DNA from: JALXDT01 sp964634755
Lineage (GTDB): Bacteria > Acidobacteriota > Aminicenantia > JAMOAD01
DNA length: 12,193 nucleotides
NCBI GenBank assembly: GCA_964634755.1
Contig: CAZWJH010000074.1
Coordinates: 1 to 12,193 of the forward strand
Direction: 5' to 3'
The notes beneath the pieces were generated by a model, which was not told the origin of the DNA, ran no database searches, and saw nothing but the letters and a program-made list of their open reading frames with translations. The position numbers were made by a program, and so were the translations under genes. Shown here in pieces: positions 6,867 to 12,193 of the stretch; within the stretch, counting starts at the first letter, position 1; the number at the start of each line of letters is the position of its first letter.

Positions 6867-8755
6867 TTTTCCTCTAAGATAAAATAATTGTACCACAGAT
6901 GAAATAGGAGAAGAGACCATAAAATATGACTATGATTTTCTTTACCTTCTATGTGTTCTTCAATGTATTTTTTTACTGCTCTGTATTTAAAAAAACCAGC
7001 TTTTTCTATGCGATCTTCTGATAATGTGTTAAGTAAAAGGGATTTTAATTCCTTTCTAAGCCAGTTTTTTATCGGAATTGAAAACCCCTGTTTTTCTCTG
7101 TGGACTATATTTTTAGGAAGCATCCTTTCGGCATTTTTCTTAAAGATGTATTTTGTTGTAAATCCTTTGAGCTTGTATTTTCCAGGAATTTTAAAGGCAA
7201 ATTCAACAAGATTGTGATCAAGAATAGGAACCCTTGCTTCAAGGGAGGTTGCCATGCTCATTCTGTCAACTTTTACCAATATATTGTCCACAAGGTATGT
7301 TTTAAAATCAATGTAAAGCTCTCCGTTTATTGAGTCAAATTCCTTTGCTTTTTCGAAAATTGTTTTAAGTGGTTCTCTCTCATGGATTTCTTTGCTGAGA
7401 TCTATCTCTTTAATTAAGGATTCTGAAAAGAGCTCTCGCTTTTCTTCAAGGGAAAGGAACAGCATCCAGCGAAAGTGCCTTAAAGAGTTTTCCATATTCA
7501 GTCCTCTGCTGTATCTTTTTATTCTGTTGACAAATCCTTTTTTCTTTTTGGAAGGTGGAAAAAGGGAAGCAAAAAGGTTTAATGATTGTTTTGAAAGAGG
7601 AACTTTCCTTACATAATTTGATAGCTTTTGTGCAATATAATGCTCATACCCTGCAAAAAGTTCATCCCCTCCGTCTCCGGATAGTGATACTGTTACTCTC
7701 TTTTTTGCAATTTGTGATACAAGAAAGGTTGGGAAAATTGAAAAATCCCCTATGGGATCATCAAGATGAAAGATTAGTTTTTTTATGAGAGAGATTGTAT
7801 CGGGAGAGACCTTTTCTATGTAATGATCTGTTTTAAAAAGCTCTGCCACCTGTTTTGAAAAGGGAAGCTCATTGTAGGATTTTTCTTCAAATCCTATTGA
7901 AAATGTCAAAAGAGGGTTAACCCCTATTTGCCTCATCTTTCCAACAACAGAAGATGAGTCAACTCCTCCTGATAGAAAAGCCCCAAGGGGCACATCGCTT
8001 ACCAATCTTTCCTTTACGGATCTTTCCAAAAGGGAATCTATCCCTTCAATGTACTCTTTCTTTGATGTTAAAAAGGTTTCATTATTTATATGCCAGTATT
8101 CTTTTATTTCTATTTTGCCATTTTTATAAACAAGATAATGACCGGGAAGTAATTTTTTTATATTTTTAAAGATTGAAAGAGGAGCCGGAATATACTCTAA
8201 TGAGAGAAAAAGCTCTAAACCTAAGGGGTCAACCTCTCTTTTTACTTCAGGATGGAGTAAGATGGTTTTCGGCTCTGAACCGAAAATGAGAGTTCCTTTT
8301 GAAGTTAGAGTATAGTAAAGAGGTTTTATTCCGACTCTATCTCTTATTAATAATAATTTTTTTTCTTTTTCATCCCAGATTGAAATTGCATACATTCCCG
8401 CGAGTTTTTTAACAAATTCTTCTCCGTATTCTTCATAAAGATGGAGTATTACCTCAGTGTCAGTCTTGGTATAAAATTCATACTTGTTTTTTAGTTCTTT
8501 TCTGTATTTTTTAAAGGGGTAAAATTCTCCATTGTAGACTATAACTTTATTTTTATCTTTTGAAAAAATCGGTTGGCTTCCTGTGCTAAGGTCAATTATA
8601 TTTAATCTTCTCATTCCAATGGCCACATTATCTTTCACAAACATACCCTCTTCATCCGGACCTCTGTGAATTATGAGATTTAACATTTCGTGAAGTAATT
8701 TTTCTTCAGCTTTTACTTCCTGATTACTATATAAAAAACCGGCTATTCCACACAT
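6845..8755 (-). CDS. asnB: Glutamine-hydrolysing asparagine synthase (AsnB family)
   Basis: Class II amidotransferase: an N-terminal glutaminase releases ammonia, and a C-terminal synthetase uses ATP to amidate a carboxylate, classically aspartate to asparagine. Seen in 636 residues: MCGIAGF with the nucleophile Cys2 exposed after Met removal, RGPDEEG (31-37), RRLNIIDL (49-56), YNGEFYPF (74-81), the PP-loop SGGVDSSSV (262-270), SLSGDGGDELFAGY (357-370), and VDRMSMATSLEARVPILDH followed by HREKQGFSIPIKNWLR. All catalytic elements are present, so it should be active. Family members include true AsnB enzymes and amidotransferases that amidate cell-wall or polysaccharide acids; sequence alone does not separate them. 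The ATG at 8755 overlaps the upstream membrane-protein gene by 13 bases and lacks an obvious Shine-Dalgarno, pointing to coupled translation. It overlaps tldD by 22 bases. Confidence 0.93.
   Translation of the reverse strand: MCGIAGFLYSNQEVKAEEKLLHEMLNLIIHRGPDEEGMFVKDNVAIGMRRLNIIDLSTGSQPIFSKDKNKVIVYNGEFYPFKKYRKELKNKYEFYTKTDTEVILHLYEEYGEEFVKKLAGMYAISIWDEKEKKLLLIRDRVGIKPLYYTLTSKGTLIFGSEPKTILLHPEVKREVDPLGLELFLSLEYIPAPLSIFKNIKKLLPGHYLVYKNGKIEIKEYWHINNETFLTSKKEYIEGIDSLLERSVKERLVSDVPLGAFLSGGVDSSSVVGKMRQIGVNPLLTFSIGFEEKSYNELPFSKQVAELFKTDHYIEKVSPDTISLIKKLIFHLDDPIGDFSIFPTFLVSQIAKKRVTVSLSGDGGDELFAGYEHYIAQKLSNYVRKVPLSKQSLNLFASLFPPSKKKKGFVNRIKRYSRGLNMENSLRHFRWMLFLSLEEKRELFSESLIKEIDLSKEIHEREPLKTIFEKAKEFDSINGELYIDFKTYLVDNILVKVDRMSMATSLEARVPILDHNLVEFAFKIPGKYKLKGFTTKYIFKKNAERMLPKNIVHREKQGFSIPIKNWLRKELKSLLLNTLSEDRIEKAGFFKYRAVKKYIEEHIEGKENHSHILWSLLLFHLWYNYFILEEKWTEENF
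6871..6875 (-). promoter_or_regulatory. Ribosome site deciding the tldD start
   Basis: AGAGG stands just before the ATG at 6866 and inside the end of the asparagine synthase gene. The earlier in-frame ATG at 6920 has no such site. The spacing of about four to five bases is on the short side. Confidence 0.55.
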
Positions 8756-10503
8756 TTTTCGAAAATCGGTTTAAAGTAAAGGGAAACTCTTCTTCTGTCT
8801 CTATTTTCTTTTGTTGTATAAAAAGGTATTGTGGAGAGTTCAGTTTTAATATATCCATAATAATAAAATCGTTTTTTTATCCTTAAGGTTGGCTTTATGT
8901 TGAAAAGAAAAATATCTTTTCTTTCTGATGGTTTAAGTTTTATTTTTCTTTTTACTCCTCCTATTTTGATTTTTATAATGTGACCTTTTCTGGCGGGAAT
9001 ATTTAGAAGTTCAAGTTTTAAAATTTTACACTTTTTAAAAGTTTCAAGTACAAACTCAATTTTTCCCTCTTCAAATATCCATATCCCTCTATCCTCTTTT
9101 AGTGCATTGAAATTATTGTTTAGTATGAAGATATTTGAGTTTTGCAATCTTTTTCTGTATGCGTGAGGATTTATGTTTGTTGGTATTGATAAAATTTGGG
9201 TGATTTCAGGGGGAAAGTTTTTTAAAATTCCAATCTTACTTAATTCTCCTGTATAGCCGGAATAGAAAATCGGATCAAAAAATGCAGGTGCTAAAAACAG
9301 GAATGGTAAGACGAAACCTGAAAAAGCCTTTTTTAAGTTAATGTTTTTTGGGAAAAAGAAAAAGAGTAATGGGTAAAAATTCAGTGCATATCTGTTGCCT
9401 AAGGAACCAGCGCCTCCAAAATAATTGTCCGGGGCAAGACCAGTATAAACTAAAATTTCTATGAAGAATGTGATTAATATGATAATCCCTTCTATACTAT
9501 TACTCCGCTCTTTTCTCCATAGAAAGAGAAGCATAAAGAATATTCCGGGGAAAAGATATATGAATGCACCTGTATATCTTCCTATAAAGAAATATATAAG
9601 ATTTAAAAAGAAAATCTTGGGAGTTATATAATATCTTTCCCAGTAATTGGAAGAAGTCATTTTTATTCCGAGATTTTCAAACTTATAATCCTTTTGTTCA
9701 TAAGGAAACCTATAATAAAAAGATTTTCTTTCCCCTCCCATAAAATTCCAATCTCCTGTCATTAAATATAAGAAGCCGAATAAAAGAACTGCCGGGAGCA
9801 TGTAAGAAAGAGAGAATAATAAGAATTTTTTTAAACTTTTTATTTTAAAAACTAAAATAAATAGAAGAGGAAGAGCGAGAACAATATTTGGGGGTTTTGA
9901 AAAAGTGGCAATTCCGAGAAGAAAAGCAGAGATAAGGAGAGGACTTATTTTGGAAGAATCTTTGTAAATAAAGAAAATTAAATAAGAGAGAAAAACTGTT
10001 GCAAAATTGAAAAAATCAGCGGTCATCCAAAAAAAGTATATCCAGGCGATACTTCCAAAAGTAAAAAGAAGAGTGTAGAGGAGAGCAAGATTTTCCTCAA
10101 AGTATTTTTTTGTGAGCTTAAATCCCAAGTATAGAATCAAGGTTAAGAGGATTGCGTGAAATATAAAAAAACCATTTGTTTTGAAAATTTTGTAAAAAGG
10201 TGCCACAAAAAGAGGATAGATAAAAGACTTTGAAAAATATAAGGTTCCATCTTTTCCCTTTTTTAGAAAAATTCCCTGAGGTGTTCCAAAATCTCTCTTA
10301 ATCCTGTAAATATCTTTTTTCGTGTATTTTAAATCAAAATCATATGCAATACTTTGGGTTATTGAAAAGTAAGAAGCTTCATCACTGAAAAAACCTCCCC
10401 TTTGCCTTACCCTTATATCTACGGTAAAAGCGTATGAAAAAAAAAGTAAGGAAATGAGGAAGATAATAATTAAGTGAAGGTTAAAACCTTTTTTATCTTC
10501 CAA
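8743..10503 (-). CDS. Multi-spanning GT-C-like membrane protein
   Basis: Integral membrane protein, possibly a lipid-linked glycosyltransferase of the GT-C fold; the substrate is unknown. Seen in 586 residues: a first membrane segment at about 9-27, then an outward loop with D41-E42 in GGFFSDEASYF. An acidic pair after the first helix is typical of GT-C enzymes. Further hydrophobic segments lie at about 111-130, 138-158, 165-180, 187-201, 206-220, 227-248, 295-328, 338-355, 373-384 and 395-410. A loop motif GGAGSLGNRYALNFYPLL (363-380) precedes a late helix. Residues 440-586 are mostly soluble, beta-rich and basic. The start is a TTG at 10503, six bases after the STAS stop and without a visible Shine-Dalgarno; no ATG is near, so coupling to STAS is likely but the exact start is uncertain. 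The end overlaps asnB by 13 bases. A general multi-spanning transporter is less likely given the DE loop. Confidence 0.75.
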   Translation of the reverse strand: MEDKKGFNLHLIIIFLISLLFFSYAFTVDIRVRQRGGFFSDEASYFSITQSIAYDFDLKYTKKDIYRIKRDFGTPQGIFLKKGKDGTLYFSKSFIYPLFVAPFYKIFKTNGFFIFHAILLTLILYLGFKLTKKYFEENLALLYTLLFTFGSIAWIYFFWMTADFFNFATVFLSYLIFFIYKDSSKISPLLISAFLLGIATFSKPPNIVLALPLLFILVFKIKSLKKFLLFSLSYMLPAVLLFGFLYLMTGDWNFMGGERKSFYYRFPYEQKDYKFENLGIKMTSSNYWERYYITPKIFFLNLIYFFIGRYTGAFIYLFPGIFFMLLFLWRKERSNSIEGIIILITFFIEILVYTGLAPDNYFGGAGSLGNRYALNFYPLLFFFFPKNINLKKAFSGFVLPFLFLAPAFFDPIFYSGYTGELSKIGILKNFPPEITQILSIPTNINPHAYRKRLQNSNIFILNNNFNALKEDRGIWIFEEGKIEFVLETFKKCKILKLELLNIPARKGHIIKIKIGGVKRKIKLKPSERKDIFLFNIKPTLRIKKRFYYYGYIKTELSTIPFYTTKENRDRRRVSLYFKPIFEKCVE

Positions 10504-10509
10504 GTTAGA

Positions 10510-10851
10510 TTAGAATGAATTTACAGCTTCCTCTTCGTCTTCAAAAATATTTTTTTCAAATGTTGTTATTAATTTTGATATTACTAAAAGATCTTTAATC
10601 TTTTCTGAGATTTTCAAAAGTTTTAATTTTCCACCGTTTTTCGTTGTGCTTACATAAGCTCTTATTATTTCACCAAGACCTGTACTGTCAACATAAGGAA
10701 CATCCGCAAGGTTTAAAAGAATATTTTTTTTACCTGCTTTTAAAAGTTCATCAATTTTTTCTTTTAAGCTGTTGATGTCCTCTCCAAGTACGATTTTCCC
10801 TGAAACATCTAAGATTACAACATTCCCTTTTTCTCTCTCTTTAATCTTCAT
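10510..10851 (-). CDS. STAS-domain anti-sigma factor antagonist
   Basis: Single STAS-domain protein of 113 residues, like SpoIIAA/RsbV: such proteins bind an anti-sigma kinase and are switched off by phosphorylation of one serine. Seen: MKIKEREKGNVVILDVSGKI at the start, KKNILLNLADVPYVDSTGLGEI in the middle with the phospho-acceptor-type DSTGLG at 55-60 (Ser56), and GGKLKLLKISEKI. Length and layout are typical. An upstream TTG at 10863 would add four residues, but the GGAGG at 10861-10857 overlaps it and sits five bases before the ATG at 10851, so that ATG is the start. No anti-sigma kinase, phosphatase or sigma factor is in the window; the partner must be elsewhere. The gene is the first of the cluster that leads into the GT-C-like protein six bases downstream. 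Confidence 0.9.
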   Translation of the reverse strand: MKIKEREKGNVVILDVSGKIVLGEDINSLKEKIDELLKAGKKNILLNLADVPYVDSTGLGEIIRAYVSTTKNGGKLKLLKISEKIKDLLVISKLITTFEKNIFEDEEEAVNSF

Positions 10852-10856
10852 TCTAA

Positions 10857-10861
10857 CCTCC
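10857..10861 (-). promoter_or_regulatory. Strong ribosome site of the STAS gene
   Basis: GGAGG lies five bases before the ATG at 10851. It overlaps the alternative TTG at 10863 and so rules that start out in favour of the ATG. Confidence 0.75.
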
Positions 10862-10878
10862 AATATTTATATATAAAA

Positions 10879-10907
10879 AATTTACCACAAAAGGTATGTA
10901 ATTTCAA
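10879..10907 (-). promoter_or_regulatory. Candidate promoter of the STAS/GT-C/asnB/tldD cluster
   Basis: In the 70-base gap before the STAS gene, TTGAAA (10907-10902) is followed by exactly 17 bases and TAAATT (10884-10879). The -35 box is good, the spacing ideal and the -10 box fair. An AT-rich TATATATAA follows. This is the best sigma70-like match among the three intergenic gaps, though still a chance possibility in this composition. Confidence 0.4.
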
Positions 10908-10921
10908 GGCTCATTTGTTGT

Positions 10922-12193
10922 TTAAATTGGTATGGATAAACTTCCGTATTTCTTTGACAATTTTTCAAACTTTTTCCTTTGTGTATTTAATATTGAAATG
11001 AATTCCGGGTCACTTCTTAAATTATTAAGAAAAGGGTTATTTATTAGGGGAAGATAGGAATATTCCCGGTCTTTTCCAATCAATTTTTTTAATTCTTTGA
11101 TTGCCTCTTTTTTCATTCCCAGAATTGAATAAACTTCGGGTGAACGGTTGAAAGTTAAGGCCAGCTTTTTCTTTCCTTTAAGAGCATACAAAATAGCTTT
11201 ATAGTAAGAAATTTCTTTCGCTCTTTTTTGATCCTCTGGAATTTTATCAAAAACAACTATGGATTTTTCAATTTCATTGGTTTTAAGTAGGAAGATAGAA
11301 TATGGAAGGAGGGTAAAATAGCTGATTGGGTAAAATTCAATGCTTTTTTCATAAATCTTTCTTGCTTTTTTCCACTCGCCGAGAGCTTCATATGAAGAGG
11401 CAAGTATTCGAGCTGTGAAAATGTAAAAAGGGTTTCTTTCGTATGCTTTTCTTGAGAAAAACATTGATTTTCTAAAAAGTCTGAGCCTATGGTAAAAAAT
11501 TCCCAAAGCATGAAGAATCTCTGGCATATTAGGCTCTTTTTTTATTGCTTCGGAGAAAAAAGGAAGGGCCTTATCATAATCTTTTTTCAATAAATATAGC
11601 CACCCCATTCCCCCAAGAGTTTCTGCTATATGAGGATTAATTTTGTATGCTTTCTTAATATTTAAGATAACCTGTTTAAGATCATTTTTGTCTAAACTTA
11701 TTTCATAGTGATTTTGATAACACCAGGCATACCACATATATGTTTTCGGATTATTTGGATCTATTTCTTCCATCCTTTTTAGCATTTTTAAAGAGAGTTT
11801 AAAATCTTCTTCATTTCTTGATAGTAGGTACTTGTTAATTAAACTTCTTGTTTTTAATGTATATTCGTAAATTTCCAAATTTTTAGGTTCATTAAATTCT
11901 CTTTTTTTTATAAGAATGCTGTACTTTAATGCTTTTGCAATCTTTTCCGCAACTTTATCCTGTACTTTAAAAACATCTTTTAGTTCAAATGTAAAAGAAT
12001 CTCCCCAGAGACTGAATTTATTGGAAACTTTTATCAATTGTACGCTTATTTTACCTTTGTTCCCACCTTTCTGATACTACCCAATAATATGTTTTCAACT
12101 CCCAGCTCTTCCCCTATTATTTTTATATCTTTTTGAGTGTTTTTATACCTAAGAACAGAGAGAATATTAATTCCCACTTCTGTCCTGAAAAAT
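10922..12193 (-). pseudogene. TolB-like/TPR protein, 5' end missing, frameshifted
   Basis: C-terminal part of a protein with a TolB/FlgO-like domain followed by tetratricopeptide repeats, an architecture often attached to a Ser/Thr kinase, winged-helix or cyclase domain; the N-terminus is beyond the window. Seen: from 12192 one frame reads a TolB-like segment (ILSVLRYKNTQKDIKIIGEE, then GVENILLGSIRKVGTKVK) and hits TAA at 12048-12046. The next frame continues the same domain without loss as ISVQLIKVSNKFSLWGDSF and ELKDVFKVQDKVAEKIAKAL. About 280 residues of helical repeats follow, including AETLGGMGWLYLLKKDYDKA and LHALGIFYHRLRLFRKS. The C-terminus INNPFLNNLRSDPEFISIL is typical of these proteins. 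The two frames join at an A4 run (12052-12049) where one base is missing. Cause: sequencing or assembly error, true inactivation, or slippage. Helical repeats suggest a protein-binding scaffold; the role is unknown. A TTG start at 12037 would only be an artefact of the shift. Confidence 0.85.
12046..12054 (-). other. Frameshift site in the TolB-like/TPR gene
   Basis: Reading on the minus strand, GTA AAA TAA stops the upstream frame. A lysine codon re-read one base back on the four A bases, or one extra A, restores VKISVQL, the expected TolB-like sequence. No stable downstream hairpin is evident by eye. Confidence 0.85.

Noticed and set aside
6867..6920. Upstream ATG start for tldD giving MVSSPISS at the N-terminus.
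   Set aside because: No Shine-Dalgarno and deep overlap with asnB; the ATG at 6866 has AGAGG and begins with a recognisable signal-like sequence.
6951..8169. Several plus-strand open frames opposite asnB.
   Set aside because: Composition shadows of a well-supported minus-strand gene; no motifs or starts of their own.
10852..10863. TTG start for the STAS gene adding MEVR.
   Set aside because: It coincides with the GGAGG ribosome site that serves the ATG at 10851.
10880..10899. Possible terminator after the TPR gene, TACC and GGTA arms followed by AATTTTTT.
   Set aside because: Only four base pairs, too weak to call, and it overlaps the better-supported promoter candidate.
11257..11511. A second minus-strand frame of 84 codons inside the TPR gene.
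   Set aside because: Shifted reading of the TPR repeats with no ribosome site; the main frame has clear repeat motifs through the same bases.

Overview
This is an AT-rich bacterial segment, roughly one third G+C by eye. Every gene I can support lies on the minus strand, so transcription runs from high to low coordinates. Bacterial traits include Shine-Dalgarno sites of the GGAG type, TTG as well as ATG starts, a class I PurE and a SpoIIAA/RsbV-like STAS protein. The STAS protein, the TolB-like/TPR protein and the GT-C-like membrane protein recall families I associate with Acidobacteriota and Aminicenantes-like bacteria. That is a weak inference, because the low G+C is not typical of most of those groups. 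The run of exactly 100 N shows that the window comes from a scaffolded draft assembly, probably a metagenome or draft genome.

Layout in the direction of transcription: (1) 12193 to 10922, the 3' part of a TolB-like/TPR regulatory-type protein, entering from outside the window and broken by a one-base frameshift near 12050. (2) After a 70-base gap with a candidate promoter comes a tight cluster: a STAS anti-sigma factor antagonist (10851-10510), a multi-spanning GT-C-like membrane protein (10503-8743), a glutamine-hydrolysing asparagine synthase (8755-6845) and a TldD metalloprotease with a twin-arginine-like N-terminus (6866-5370). Spacing in the cluster is 6 bases, then overlaps of 13 and 22 bases. 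(3) A 153-base intergenic region holds a conspicuous GC-rich island with a stem-loop and an imperfect copy of the tldD 3' end. (4) A HerA/FtsK-type DUF87 ATPase (5216-3090) is interrupted by the N gap. (5) After a 70-base gap, a purine operon purD-purE is joined by overlaps to an MtaB-type tRNA methylthiotransferase gene.

How they work together: purD and purE catalyse two steps of de novo IMP synthesis, and mtaB modifies tRNA position 37. They are housekeeping genes that probably share one transcript. The STAS/GT-C/AsnB/TldD cluster is more unusual. A surface-polymer gene, an amidotransferase and a possibly exported protease-family protein look translationally coupled, but no common pathway can be proven here.

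There is no gene-free stretch longer than 300 bases. The largest gap is 153 bases (5217-5369). I saw no tRNA, rRNA, CRISPR array, insertion sequence or phage gene. I did not find a clearly new system. The most useful leads are the frameshift, the under-sized scaffold gap, the Tat-like TldD and the GC-rich island after tldD.
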